From Quillaja saponaria (taxonomy: Eukaryota; Streptophyta; Magnoliopsida; Fabales; Quillajaceae), in contig CM055612.1 of NCBI GenBank assembly GCA_029379385.1, positions 16,926,001 to 16,990,000 of the forward strand: 64,000 nucleotides of DNA. Direction: 5' to 3'. This document shows, one piece after another, positions 33,700-46,850 of this stretch. A model generated the notes under the pieces. That model was not told the origin of the DNA. It saw nothing but the letters and a program-made list of their open reading frames with translations, and did not search any database. Each line of letters begins with the position of its first letter. Position 1 is the first letter of the stretch. Position numbers and translations under genes: made by a program.

Positions 33700-36461
33700 T
33701 CAATTTTTTATATACAAATTGATTAAATATTACATACATCACCATTTTGTGAAGAAAATTATTTTTGAAAATAACAAATTAACCAACCTAAGTTAGTAAT
33801 CACTTAAGCAACAAGGTGTGATTTACTAAGGATAAAAGGATATATACATGAACAAAGTCATATGAACATTTTTAAAAATACACCATAGTGCATAGTAGTT
33901 AGTATGGGTTATTATATCTAAATAGTAATAACTGAAAAAAAAAAAAAATTTGAAATCCCTAACTAAGAGAGTTGTGGTTGTAAGTGAAAGGTTAAGAACT
34001 TAAATATAGGGAAGTTAGAGGAGTTTTTAATTGTAAATCAAATATTACTATCAAGAAATATATAAAGTAAAGATTATGTTTGTAAATATCGGAATTGAAA
34101 GCTTAAGGTTTAAGTATATTAATTTAGAATTTGTACGTCTTGAAATTTAATGAATTCTAAGTAATTAGTTTGATTGGAATTTAATATTTGGAATATGTGT
34201 AATAGGAATTGAAAAATATTTTTGACATATTCGGTAAAATGTTAAAAGCAAAGAATAAATAAATTTAATTAAGTGGTTGTGAAAGGGAAGGCAGGGGCCA
34301 GATTTTATGGTTCATATAAATTGGATATTTTAGATATTTTATAAACTGAATTAGTTTAGGAGTTCTCAAGAGAAAGTGTATCTTATTGTCTTGGGTTGGT
34401 ATTTGAAAATTTTTGTAATTTAACTCCCAAATATGAGAATTCTATAAACATTGAAATCAGAGATTGGCAGCCAGGAATTTGGGTAGTGCCTTGTTTTTAT
34501 TCATGTGAAGAATGAAGTAAGCTCAAGGCTGATTTTAAGAAAATTTTCTAAATAAAAAAGCTAATTAAGGTCTTGACGATAATGTTTAGACTTGGTCTTG
34601 TTGAATTGGGTTTAGTATGTAAGTTGAAAATAAGCGTATATCTAAAGGGGTTGTGAAAATGCCTAAAAGGAGTAAATTTTAAATAATTAAATGTACTAAT
34701 ATACACATCCAAATAATACATATGATACCTATCTAGAAAGATATACTTGTCTATTAATAAATCCAATAAACAGAATTGAATTTCCTTTTTCCTAGAGAAA
34801 GTTATGTTCAATTAACTAAAGTAAGGTCAAATCTGCTAAAAATCGTATGCTTTGCATAATTTGATGCAAATTCAAAGAATAAACTGAACTAATATATAAA
34901 TCAAAAAGTTTCAAATGATATGCCATTATGAAGCTACATGTGTCTAGTATGTAATAAATTTTATAAAAAAAGATTTGGAATTTCCTATGACAATTAGAGT
35001 AAACACTGGTCCAAACCACCAGTTTGGACAAGTTTGACATTTCTAACTCACTAGTGTTTTCTATCTTTTCTAATAGTTTCCTTCTACCCTATGCAATTTC
35101 AAGACATCTAAAATATTTCTTCATTATCAACCTTATCACATAAAGTACAATTCATACTACTTGACATGTAATGGCTTAATTAAAAGATTATAACAATAAT
35201 GTTTATGAACTAAGTATTACTTTGGAACTATGAATTTCAGTTCCAGACCCTACTATGGGCTTGATGACACATGTGAGCGCAAGAGGAAGTGACGAACAAG
35301 ATTTATAAACCAGTGAATGGTTAATTGTTACCTTTCGGGGCTAGATTATTGTGTGCAATTGTGTTTGTGTATTTGAATAAATGTACAAGTACAGTGTTTC
35401 AGTGAGTTATTTGAATTATGTTTGTTTGAAATTGTTTGTGGTTGATAAAGGCCGCCAACAAAGTGAAAGTTTTTGAGAAATTATTTTATTTCTGATACTG
35501 AAATTCAGGTGTACCTAGGATATTTTAATTTAATATTCTAATATGAGATTTTTCTGATAAGTGTTTCTTTTAAGAATTGAGTACTTAGTCTCGATAGGTG
35601 GATTTGAAGAAGTGTTTTAGTGATTCCGTTTCTGATTCTATTTGGTGTGCAAGTGTAAAACTGTCCTGTAGGAGATGGTGTGCGGGGCTGAGTTACTTTG
35701 TTGACTCTTTTATTACTTTGTATGATTTGTATGATTTGGGTGCTCTGATATCTATTATTGGATTATATAGAGTGTCACTTAAACTATGTTTGCTAAGCTT
35801 TATAATATCGTAATTGGATATGTGTAATCTTATTAGTTATTTGGAATATATGATATATTGATATTAGTTGTTTATATATTATATACGTGTGTTGAGTGAT
35901 ACAAGTACCATTTGGGTACATTTTTCAACTCACAAAATCCGTAGGACTCATCCCTTTATTTGTTTTTTTTTTTTTTTAGTAACAAAATTTCACTAGACAA
36001 CAATTATCGATACTGGGCTTGCCGAGTATTAGGCGCTTGGTAACTTTTCAGAATCTCAATCTTGAAGTCAAAAGGTGAACATTTGCAATCATATTAGAGT
36101 TGTGGGAAGTCTAGTCTTACATAATGTAATAGTCTAGTTATTTGTTATTGTGATGAGATTCGGAGCGAAGCTTCTTGTTGTTTTTTTTGTTGTGATTGTT
36201 ATTGTATAAAATCAGGAATGCGTGTTTATCTTATATAGGCATATTCCACTTTACGAGAAATCTTTGCTGAAATTTTTAATGAATTGTTATAAATTTTAGT
36301 AAACAATTTTTTTTATTTTATTTAACTCATGTTTTATAAAATTTACTTTTACTTTTTAGTTTAGTCGAGAGTCGTGTTCATTTCTTGTTTTTGAAGTCAG
36401 AATTACAGTGATTTAGTTATCCATTCCTTCGGCTGGTCATACATCCGTGAGGAGTGTGACA
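33700..36461 (+). repeat. LTR of the large-LTR family, 5' end not resolved
   Basis: Later landmarks are clear: GTGAATGGTTAATTGTTACC (35310), CTCGATAGGTGGATT (35591), TACCATTTGGGTACATTTTTC (35906) and an end at GAGTGTGACA (36461). The start is uncertain because the TGTTATAACC terminus was not found. A (T) run of 16 lies at 35962-35978. The 3' flank is copia 3' sequence, but no TSD can be proven. Confidence 0.7.
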
Positions 36462-37015
36462 AAAAGAAGCTACAAGCAAGGTGGAGTGTGGAAATTCAAC
36501 CAAGAAAGGAGTTTCTTTTGCGGAAAAGTTAATTGAAATTTTTCATGCTGACAAGTTCAAGTATGACTTGGACTTCGTAAGAGTTTGCATCTAGAAAGGT
36601 TAGATGGTGGAGGCGACAACAAAAATAGAAATAGTTTCATGTTTGATGCAATTTGAGCCAAGGTGGAGATTGTTGGGTTTGTGTCTTAAATTGTAAAGAA
36701 AAAAGAATATATGAATTTTTAATGCTATTGGGCTTATGGTCCATGAGTTCATTAGGGTTAGGTTTTTTGGTAGGTTAGTGTTGCTAACATATTATAAATA
36801 GTATTAGAAGAGGTAGAGAAATGTGTAGCCATAAAGTAGAGTGCGTGTTATTCATTGTGAGGTTTTTTGTGTTGTAATTGGGAATTGAGATTGTGAGAGA
36901 AAGATTTATTGTAATCTTATTTAATTGATAGTGGAATTTTTTTATCTCCTTTGCCCATGGTTTTTCTTAGTTAGAGGGTTTTTCACGTTACATATCGTGT
37001 GTGTGTGTTTTTTTT
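36462..37015 (+). mobile_element. Copia-type 3' end with LTR
   Basis: 36462-36660 reads like the C-terminal tail of a copia polyprotein (HADKFKYDLDFVRVCI then stop). AAGGTGGAGAT (36660-36670) is the polypurine tract, and the LTR starts at 36671 with TGTTGGGTTTGTG. Inside it are a TATA-like TATTATAAATAG (36795), then the copia R/U5 text CTCCTTTGCCCATGG and GAGGGTTTTTCACGTTA (about 36949-36990). The LTR degenerates into (GT)n-(T)n at about 36998-37026, so its end is lost. No RT or integrase belongs visibly to this piece. Confidence 0.75.
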
Positions 37016-37089
37016 TTTTTTTTTTTCGGTGGTTGCCTGGAACTTTACTTAATAGTGGGGCTTTATCCTTATAGGAAGGAGAAACTAGT

Positions 37090-37470
37090 GTGTAGGTATC
37101 CATGATCGATCATGATATGAATTAGGAAAAAATGCAAACTTTGTTCAATGTGAATAAGCATATACTTGGTTCCAATTTGGACTAGTTTTCCAAGATGAAA
37201 AAAATCAATGTTATTCTTCTGGGCAGGTGGCAAACTGAACCCGACTATCACATGGAAATGGAAAGCACTGATTTCTTAAAAAGGTTGAAGAATATGAAAA
37301 ATTTAGGTTTTAATCATACAAGAGATCTCTAGGATTGACGAGAATCTAGTTCTGTTGGCAATCTCAAGAATTTGAGGATCTTAGATCTTAAAGCTTGCGA
37401 CAATATCCCCAATTCCTCATTGAAGCACATTTGGATAATTCTAAGTGTTACTTGATTGATTTTGGCAAAC
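37090..37470 (+). pseudogene. NLR (RPP13-like protein 4/ZAR1-like) LRR fragment
   Basis: Plant CC-NBS-LRR proteins are intracellular immune receptors. One frame gives TLFNVNKHILGSNLD, stop, FSKMKKINVILLGRWQTEP and HMEMESTDFLKRLKNMKNL. After a frame change come NLKNLRILDLKACDNIP and HLDNSKCYLIDF. Their order matches the start of the LRR region of RPP13-like protein 4 type NLRs, with WFSKM, LGRWQ, FLKGLKNMK, NLRILDL, HLD-S-CYLLD. At least two stops and two frameshifts are present, and the NB-ARC domain is absent. It lies between a copia LTR and a copia element, so it is probably a relic carried along by transposon activity. Family memory only; not searched. Confidence 0.75.
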
Positions 37471-37870
37471 ATATATGTTGTTTTAGTCTATATGCACTAT
37501 ACAAAAATTTTAAGTTTAAACTACATCAAGAAAAAAAAAAGAAAAAAAAAAAAAAGAAATATTCAAGATGTATGAAAACTCTCATTGATAGAGTTTTATT
37601 GGCCATCAAAGAGGATATTTCAAACAAAAAAAAAAGACTTTAAGAGAGAGAAATTGTCAAACATTAATGAAGAGAAAGACATTATTCAACATTAAATGTG
37701 TCTTATATTTTAAATACTAAAATAACTTTTAATGATTAAATAGTTTTAACAAGTAAATGATGAATTTTTTTGTCCACTTGAAAGAGTAGACATTGATAAC
37801 TTATACCTACATGAGTGTATGTTGGCCTAAATAACGTTACATTGGAAAGCTTGTGCCCATATATAAAAAC
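37471..37870. other. A-rich spacer
   Basis: A-rich runs at 37530-37558 and 37623-37636. No gene or named repeat recognised. Confidence 0.4.
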
Positions 37871-38197
37871 TGCTTAATAGCAAGTTAGGAAACCCAATGC
37901 TTGATTAGGGTAATGCATGCATCTAACAATTGCCAAACTTGGACAATATCACTCTTATACAAGCTAAACCAACTAGGTAATAGACTTTATAATATTGAGA
38001 AAGACACAGAGATATACGTGGTTCAGCCATAAGGCCTAGTCCACGAAAAGAGACAATAATATTATTCCATGGATTACAATCACTTAGCTCACACACTCAA
38101 CTTGCTTAATCAGTACAATATTGGTATTTTCTTATTTATAAGAATCACTAGATATTCATAACGAATATCTCATCAAATTAGTTACAAAGGGCTAACA
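37871..38197 (-). repeat. Probable 3' LTR of the minus-strand copia element
   Basis: On the minus strand it starts TGTTAGCCCTTTG at 38197, has a TATA box CTTATAAATAAG (plus coordinates 38131-38142), and the copia-type text CGTGGACTAGGCCTTATGGC followed by CTGAACCACGTATATC near 38018-38045. The LTR end is not certain and the matching 5' LTR could not be aligned. Confidence 0.5.
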
Positions 38198-38295
38198 ACT
38201 AAGGAATTTCTTGTAGTTCTTAAGGAATAATCTGATGATATTAATGGTTTGGTCATCATGTTAGTAAGTTGATCATTAGATGAAACATGAGGTAC

Positions 38296-38684
38296 TCAAA
38301 GTAGTCCTTTAGATACTCTGTCACGCATAAAATGATAAGCTATAGCAATAAGCTTCATTTTCGATTGAAATACAAGATTGGCATAAACATAAGTCGCTTC
38401 AATATTGTCATACATGATAATAGGAGAATGAGGAAGAGAAACTCCTAACTCACAAAGGATAGATTGAACCCATCCTAGCTCACAAGAGGCAGTGGCAACA
38501 GCCTTATATTCAGCCTCAGTAGAAGAGCAAACTAATGAACGTTGCTTTCTAGAACACCAAGAAACTGGGTTACAACCAAGATAAACAAGATATGAAATGG
38601 TGGAATTTTTGTCATCTTTATTACCAGCCCAATCTGCATCGGAGTAAGCAGTAAAGGAAGAAGACTTAGTACGCTTGATATTAA
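38296..38684 (-). pseudogene. Copia RNase H domain
   Basis: RNase H removes the RNA strand during reverse transcription. Minus-strand frame shows FTAYSDADWAG with the first catalytic aspartate, SWCSRKQRSLVCSSTEAEY with the E of the STEAEY motif, CELGWVQSILCELG, and MYDNIEATYVYANLVFQ, where the usual NQSA/N-A-I motif is changed (DNIEAT). The domain stays open for about 130 residues to a stop at about 38296. It begins at the edge of the inserted LTR at 38684, and its upstream neighbour continues at 45754. Confidence 0.92.
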
Positions 38685-41600
38685 TGTTATAACCCTCATG
38701 ACCCGATATCATAAAAATTGAGTTTTAAGACAATGTGTAAATTTACGTTATAAAATAAATAAATTAATTAAATAACAATATAGTTAAACATGTCACAATC
38801 TGATATCTTAGTGTAACCTTAATATACATTTTAAATTTATTGTGTATTTGTTGTCGTAAAGTAAAAAATTTAGTGACAAAGTAAATTCAAGTGAGTGACT
38901 AATTAATGTATAGGTATAAATATATCAAGATTTAATCTCCATTACCTCATTAATTTACTTGAATTTAAATTTTATTTCGTGAGAATTGCATTATATGTGA
39001 AATTAGTGTATATATACATATATAATAAATTAGAAATCAATTATTGATATATTGATATACACCACCAATTTGTGAACTAAGTCTAACACCACAAGTTTAT
39101 ATTATTTTAGTTTTTGTCTCTTCTTCCTTCCTTGCTTAAACTAACTTATGACTTTCTTCCTTTTAATTTCTTTATTTGGCTATTCTCAGTTTATCTCTTC
39201 CCCTGCTTCTCTCTGCGTGACTATGAACCCTCTGCAATTCTTGCAACCAAGCTCAGAAAAGTGGAGAACTTGCTATCCTTTTCGTGATGGTGCATGTTAA
39301 AGCTGTTTTGAAGCAAACCTCCTTTCTTTTCCATTCAATTGGTTGTTGCTGGGACTGATTTTAAAAGTCCCATGTTTTCCGTTCCTTGTATGAAAACCTT
39401 GGCTGGTTGTTGATCAACCTGGCTGGCCGAGACTTTCTGCATCTAGTAGCCATCACACACGACAGTAGCTTTAGGAGTGTGAAGTTGCTGGCCAACCCTT
39501 GTGAAATTTGTTGTACCAATCACAAACGGCAAGAATAGGAGATGAGGATGCCATGTTGATGTCCTATTTGGGTCATGGGTGGAATGGTTGCTTATTGTAA
39601 TTAGGCAGCAAGGGCTTGGAATGATAAAGTAAAGCTGAGCTTTGTGAATGGTAAACCAAAATTTTTGGGATCACTCCAAGTTTGAGTACTTGCAATAAAG
39701 GGTAATCTAATAATAGATTCTTAAAATTATATATAATTTAATTTGCAAGATTTGCTTTGCATGATGTGGAAAAATCGAGAATGGAAATGCTTATTTGAAG
39801 AAAAATTCATAGAATTTTATCTAATTAAAGTTAATGCTACAACCAAGAGAAGCTCAGGTCTAATAGAACCTAAGAGGAAGCTATTTAAAATTATAAACAC
39901 CTGATAGCTATCCAAAAACTAACTGTCTTAAAATTGAGACTTTTAATGTCTGACCTTTGTTCTTCTACCTTTTGAAGAGATCCGTGGGTTTCCATCCTAT
40001 GGATGTTACAAATGCGGCAGTCATTTATCTCCAACCTTACTTTGCCAAATATGTATTATCATTTCCAGTATATAATAACTAAGAAATCAAATCTTATGAT
40101 AGTACTTAGTCTAAAGATTCTGTAATACGTGTTAGTCTAATGATCCTGTTTCCATCCGTCCCATGGAGCATTATAATAAATGTCTAGGAATAGTACAAAT
40201 ATAGCCATAATTTTGCAGTAGATCACATCATAAGTATATAAATATTTTATAGTTGTGCTAAGCCAAAGTACTTGATTTTCCTTTGAAAGCCTTTAAGTAC
40301 CATTCAAGGTGATACACATTGCACTTAAGAATCTGGTAATGATAGATAAAACAAATTATTGACCATATACACTTTAAGTGCAGAAGTACTATAGTTTATT
40401 ACATGAGAACTTAAAATATGGTTTGAATGGTCAGTAAATTCTTTATTAGCATGTTTAGTCTCACGTAGATGATTAAGTTCACCATACAAAAATCCAATAT
40501 TCCACATTAGGATATTAATAGGCATATTTATAATGTAACTAAATAGTAGGAATTGTATTCGTGCTTATCATGAAGTGCAATCAGGTGTCTCATTAGACAT
40601 TTACAGATAAGGTGCCATATAGCTCGAGAAAGGTTGACTATTGTTGAACCTTTATTCCACTTAATGCAACTTTTAGTTACATCCATTTCGAATTCAACTT
40701 ACACATACATAATTTAAGCTAATAAATTAGTAGAAATTTCTTGATATATTATATATCTAAATAATATACATACAAGATATGGAATCAAGTGTCATACAAG
40801 AAAATAGTTAAACTACCTAAATGAACTTCGTTTCAAGAAACCTAAACGGACTTAGCTTCAAGAAACCTATATAAGTTGATATGTAAGCTTAGCAATTAAA
40901 AGATTATAATTATAATTATAATGGTTATGACCTAAGTATTGTTTGAAAATATGAATTGTAGTTGCAAACCCTACTGTGGGCCTAATGATACACATAAGTG
41001 CAAGAGGATGTGACGAATAAGATTTGTAAACTGGAGAGTGATTAACTGTTACTCTTTGGTGGCTAGATTATTATTTGTAATTGTATGTGAATTTGAATAG
41101 ATGTGTTGTTATAACCCTTATAACCCGATAAAATAAAATCGAGTTTTAGACATAATGTGTAAATTTTTTTTTAATAAAATAATAAATATGTAAATGAATT
41201 AATGAAATAAAGATATAATTAAATATCTTATAATCTAATATCCGAATATACGTTTTAAGAATTTTTGTGTATTCTGATATCTTAGTGTATGAAAATTTTA
41301 ATAAATCCTTACCATAAAGATATATATACACCTAAAACTATGATAAAATTTGAGCCATAAATTTGGAAAAAAACCTAAACAAAAAATAAAACAAAAAAAA
41401 AAAAAAAAAAAGATAAAAAATAAAACTTAACTTTTCTAATTTTGTCCTATTTGTTTTTAATCTTTATCTTCTTTTCATTTTTTTGTTATGGTTGCCGTTT
41501 GTCTTTGCCCTTTACTTTCTTCCACCGACCTTCAATTCCTATCTTAGAAATTTCTAGAGCCATGAAGACAAAATGGGATTTTAGATGAAAAAAAAAAAAA

Positions 41601-44600
41601 ACCAGAAAAACAAAACAAAACAAAGATGTGGAAAATCATTTGGTGTGAATGGAAGGAAGAAGAAAGTGGAAGTCATCTTTGTGATCTTCTTGTACAAAAG
41701 CTCCGAATCATTGCCCTTTGCTTTAGTTTCTTCGTGTCTTAGCCTCTATGGTTCTTCCTAATTCCTACAACTTACAGAGCTCACAAATCTTTCTCTTTAC
41801 CTCTGTTTAAGAATTTAAATAACTTCCAAACAGGTATTGCCCTGTTTTGCTTCTTATGTAAGCTGTACATATTCCTCTTGCTTGCAGCCAATATTCATCT
41901 TGTGGGTGAACCTCTTCCATCTCCTTTGTTTCTTAATCGTGGGACCTTCTTTTATTGAAAATTTTAGGAGCTAGAAATCAACTCACATGGTGTAAAACAG
42001 TAGCTCTGCACATCCCCTGTTCTTGTTTTATCTCCTCCTTCCCATACGTCACCTTGCATTAGGAATAGTTGGAGATAGGGAGCTGAATGTACAAAGGTAG
42101 CAATTCGTTGTCCTGCACTTTGCTCCACCGTGCACTACCTTAGGAGGAATAACAAGCTGGTTGCATTTGTACTAGCTTCAAACCGTGACAGTCCATCAAG
42201 TTGGCAGCAAGTTGTTCCCTTTGATATTGCAACTCCTTTACGGCAACTCTAGGTGTAGGATTTTCTACCTCTTTACCGTGAATTACTTAGTAGTTAGTGT
42301 GTTCTTTGGTAGTTATAGGTTTGCTTAGTAATTAATGAGTTTGTTTAGTAACTAATTAGTTGGTAATTTTGCTTAATCTCTTTATATTTTGATGATTGTT
42401 AAGCTAGAACTAAGAATTTAGTAAAGATTGTAAGTAATGGCTTTGGATAAAAGAACTTATAAGACAATTGTGTGATCATTGAAAAGGTTCCTTGAAATTT
42501 GAGGGTATAGATATTAGAAGTGAAGGATTCAAGTTTTTGATAAATAATTAATTGAAATTGAAGTTTATGTTAAGGATATATTAACTTAATTATGATATTT
42601 GTATAAGATTGTTATTAGTTAATAAGTTAACTTAGGAACTAAATAAATTTAAATTAAAGATGCGAGAAAAATTTAAATAAATAAAAAATGTAAAAACGAA
42701 GATTAGGACCATATAAATTAGTAATGGGTAATTTAGAATTCAATTGTATTTATGATAAGAGTATATAGTTTAGACATTTAATTAAGTTTAGATAATTATA
42801 CTAAGCTTAATTGAATAATTGGAACATGAGTGATTTAAAGATTTATGAGATTAAGTTAATTGTGTTAAGAAGTATTTATAAATATACGAATTAGGATGAA
42901 AATGTACATCCTAAGTAGGAAATTATATGTATATAGAAGCAATGTACGTAAATGTCATTAGATAAACTATTAAGTAGGAAATTTTAATATAAAGGTTGCA
43001 AATTAAATAATGTTTGAACCTATATTTTTTAGCTCCAGGTCATATTGAGGATACTCTGATACTATCCCAGTCTAGACGAAACAATGAGTCTCGTTCTTGA
43101 GTTTCGTGAGTGAATTTCGTGCACTATGGTTGCTAGATTATTATGTGCCATTATCACTTTTTTTTGGGATTTCCATGTTTTAACACTTTCTTTTACAAGG
43201 CAAATAGTCTACATATATTAGTACTTAGATGGCCAACCTAAAAGTCAATACATAAAGTCAATGTGACAAATTAAGCAAGACAAAGGAATATGCCATTATG
43301 AGTAATAGGTTCCTGCGATGCATTATTTATTGACTATAAATAGATCATATTGAATTTCGTCTAGGATGCTAATGATGTTAATAAAAATGAGAATAAAGCA
43401 TGCCCAAGATACTTGTAAAAATGTCTAAACGGAGTAAACTTTAAGTAAATATTTGAAACTTAGTAACTCTAGATTTTTGTAATTAAAAGGTTTATAACCT
43501 ATAAAAATTGTCAAACTAAGTAATATTTAAAAAATTTAATTGCAGTTCCGGAAAGTGTTATTGAGTCAACGACGTGCATGAACGCAAGAGGAAGTAACGA
43601 ACAATATTGGTAACTGGTGAGTGGTAAGTGGTTAATTGTTGCCTTTGAAGGCTAGATTATTATGTGTAATTTGCATGCGTATTTAAATAAATGTGCAAGT
43701 GCAATGTTTTAGTGATTTATTTGAATCAAGCTTGTTTGAAATTGTTTGTGGTTGATAAGGGCCAACAAATTTAAATTTTTCTGAAAAATGATTTTTATTT
43801 CTGAAACTAAGATCCAGGTGCACCTAAGATATTCTGATTTTCTGATAAATATTTATAAAAATTTGAGTGCTCAGCTCTAGTGGGATGGATTACGTACAAA
43901 GATTAATCTGTTATGAGGGCATATAAATGCTTGGTGGGGGGTGATACTGTTGTGTAGGGTAAGGTTACTCGTTGGCCTTTTGCTTGCTGTGTATGCTTTG
44001 AGTGTTTTGATTGTTGGGTTTGAATTGTGAATTCCGCGCATTTTAATTGCTTTGTTTATCTTATGAATCATATGAATTGTGATTTTATAATGATTATACG
44101 TACATACGTGTACTGTTGAATCAAGATATGGATGTGGTTACATGAGATTAATTAATTGATTATATATTCTATAAGTGCGTTGAGTGATGCTAGTATCCTT
44201 TATGTACGATTTTTTACTCACAAAGTCCATATGACTCACCCTTCTTTTGTGGATATTTTTTTAAGTAACAGGATTTCAATGTAAGTTAACCATTAATAAG
44301 GGATTTGCCAAAGATTTGACAGCAAGGTAAAATTCGGAATCTCATACTTTAAGTCAAGGATGAAAGGTTACAGTCACACTAGAATTGTAGGGTGTTTAAT
44401 TTTGTATAATGTAATAGTATAGTTATTAGTCTTGTTTATGATGTAGACAGAGTAGAACTCCTTGTTGTCTTTGTGTTGTTGTAAAAAAAAAACAGAAGCA
44501 TATGGTTTTGTATTTTGAGACCTGTTCCTTATTGTAAGGGAACTTTACCAGAATTTTTAGTAAATTGTTATTTGTTTCAGTAAACAAACTTTTACAGTTA

Positions 44601-45753
44601 ACTTTTGTTTTATAAATTTACTTTTATTCTTTAATTTAGTCAAGAGTTGTGTTTGTTTCTTTGTTCAAAAGTCAAGGTTACAGAGGTTTGGTTATCCATT
44701 CCTCCGGTCAGTCATGCCTTTATGAAAGGGGTGTGACATTGTTATATGAAAAAATAAAGATGTGCAGTGTTTCATGGAATTGTTTAAGTTATGTTTGATG
44801 TTTGAAATTGTTTGTGGTTGATAAGGGCCAACAAAGTGAAATTTTCTAAGAAATTTTTTTTATTTCCAAAACCAAGATCTAGGTGCACCTAAGATATTCT
44901 GATTTTAGATTATGAAATATTCTGATTCTGATAAATGTTTTAAAAGTAGAGTGCTCAGCCCCAGTAGGATGGATTATGTATGAAGATTAATCTGTTGTGC
45001 GGGACCGTAAATGCCTGGTGGATAGTGATACTGTTGTGCGAGGCAAGTCACTCATTGGCCCATTGCTTGCTTTGTATGTTTTGATTGCTTTGATAGCTTT
45101 GAGTGGATTATATTATACTAATTGAATTGTGCTTGCTAAGTTTATATTTTTGTATTTGTATGTGTCATCTTAGTAGTTTTGGAATATATGACATGTTGAT
45201 ATTAATTGATTATATATTCTATACGTGTATTGGGTGATGCTAGTACCATTTGGGTACAATTTTCCACTCACAGAGTTCGTAGGACTCATCCCTCTTCTGT
45301 GGTTATTGTTTTTTAGTAACAGGGTCTCGAGGATGACTATTACCAATAATGGACTTTTCCAAATGTTTGGCAGCGAGGTAATTCTTTCCAATCTCAATCT
45401 TAAAGTCAAAGTGTGAAAGTTTACGGTCACACTAGAGTTATGGATTGTATGGTTTTATGTTGTGTAATAGTCTAGTTGGTTGTTATTATAATGAGAAATG
45501 GAACGAAGCTCCTTGGTCTTATTGTCATTTTTGTTATTGTTGTTGTTGTGTAAAAACAAGAATATGAATTGTTTATATTTTGGACATGTTCCACATTGTG
45601 TGGAACCTTTGCCAAAATTTTCAGTAAAGTTTTTCTTGATTTTTAAGTATAATTGCTCAAGAGTCATATGTGTTTAGTTGTGATAAAATCAGGGTTATGA
45701 AGGTTTGGTTATCCAATCCTCTGGCTAATCACACTTCCATGAGGGGTGTGACA
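38685..45753 (+). mobile_element. Solo LTR of the large-LTR family, inserted in copia (interrupted)
   Basis: Starts TGTTATAACCC at 38685 and ends GGTGTGACA at 45753. TSD ATTAA at 38680-38684 and 45754-45758. Without the nested LTR at 41107-44738 it is about 3.44 kb. Landmarks AGTGGATTGACC are lacking, but the typical CAGCCCCAGTAGGATGGATT (44957) and GTACCATTTGGGTACAATTT (45241) are present. A pyrimidine-rich centre is at 39110-39640. Confidence 0.85.
41107..44738 (+). mobile_element. Nested solo LTR of the large-LTR family (3.63 kb)
   Basis: Starts TGTTATAACCC at 41107 and ends GTGTGACA at 44738. It interrupts the outer LTR after GAATAGATGTG, and the outer sequence resumes with AAAGATGTGCAGTGTTTCAT near 44756. 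The TSD is not clean (TGTGT against TTGTT). An A run is at 41392-41411. The pyrimidine-rich centre is at 41440-42310. Confidence 0.8.
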
Positions 45754-46605
45754 ATTAATACCAAGTGTAAGAGTACCTTTAAGATACCGAAGAACCCTTT
45801 TAAGTGCAGCCATATGAATTTCAGATAGAGCATGCATAAATTGAGAAAGTTTATTAACAGCAAAGGCAATATCAGGCCTGGTTAATAAGAGGTACTGTAA
45901 ACCACTAATAATTTGACGATTTCTATAGCATCAACTGATGGAGAACCATAGTAAAGAGATAAAGAGCATGTGGATAAGAGAGATGTTGTAACTTCTTTGG
46001 CCCCAAAGATATTCGGTCATTCAAGACTATCACGAATATATTTTTGTTGAGAGAGAAATAGCCCAGTTGGTGTAGGAACCAATTCAATAATAATAAAATA
46101 ATGTAAATCACCAAGATCTTTAAGAGAAAACTTTGGTGATAAAGCACGAACAAACTTAGTAAGAAAAGCAGTATCACTTCCTGTGAAAATGAGATTGTCA
46201 ACATACATAAAAAAGTATGCAGTAACACCATTATTATAGTAAACAAATAGAGAATTATTTGCAAGTGATTGTTGAAACCCATATTGAGTGACAAAAGTGC
46301 TAAAAGCACGATACCATGCTCGTGAGGCTTTTTTATGCCCATAGATTGCTTTCTTCAACTGACAGACATGAGAAAGAAATTAGAATCTTTAAATCCATGA
46401 GGTTGAGACATATAAACTTCTTCTTGTAGTTCTCAATGTAAGAAGGCATTATTGACATCCAGTTGCTTAAGAGGCCATTGACGAGATATTGCAAGAGAGA
46501 GTACTACACATACAGTGGTAGGCAAGTTGATCATAAGGAATTTACATTAGTATGCGCTGATCAGTGAGCTAAGGAATATCTCATCATAACAATTTTTTTT
46601 CACTT
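45754..46605 (-). pseudogene. Copia reverse transcriptase domain
   Basis: Minus-strand reading: SLAISRQWPLKQLDVNNAFLH (with a stop after LH at about 46430), EVYMSQPHGF, then LKKAIYGHKKASRAWY (46017-46358), the active-site block YFFMYVDNLIFTGSD, where the catalytic YVDD has become YVDN, and LSPKFSLKDLGDLHYF. A frame change occurs near 46015. The connection part [19 protein letters not shown] and [10 protein letters not shown] runs to the insertion point at 45754. A mutated catalytic pair plus stops make this inactive. Confidence 0.92.
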
Positions 46606-46606
46606 C

Positions 46607-46850
46607 ATGGCATTTCACATTTGCAAACCCTCCCCACAACCCATAACCCACAACCCACAACCCACAACCCACAACCCACATGGCACTGCTAAGCATTTTC
46701 ACCATCATCTTGTTGAAACAAGATTGACTTTACTACATCAAGCTTCATTCCCCATGTCCTTTTGGTCCTATGCTTTCCTTACTGCACTCACACCCTCAAT
46801 AGATTATTATTCTATATTTATCCCTTATAATTTAGGATAATTGTTTGTAT
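46607..46850 (+). pseudogene. Copia integrase fragment in inverted orientation
   Basis: Plus-strand frame with HLVETRLTLLHQASFPMSFW, SYAFLTA is the typical end of the copia integrase core (normally HIVETGLTLLHQASMPLSFW, YAF). RT and gag of the same element lie on the minus strand on either side, so this piece has been inverted or inserted. Just upstream is a 9-bp tandem repeat (46634-46680). Confidence 0.85.
46634..46680 (+). repeat. 9-bp tandem repeat ACAACCCAC
   Basis: About five units of ACAACCCAC/ATAACCCAC in the integrase fragment, at the place where the family normally has PQ-NG (CCTCAACAGAATGG). A slippage expansion inside a dead coding sequence. Confidence 0.85.
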
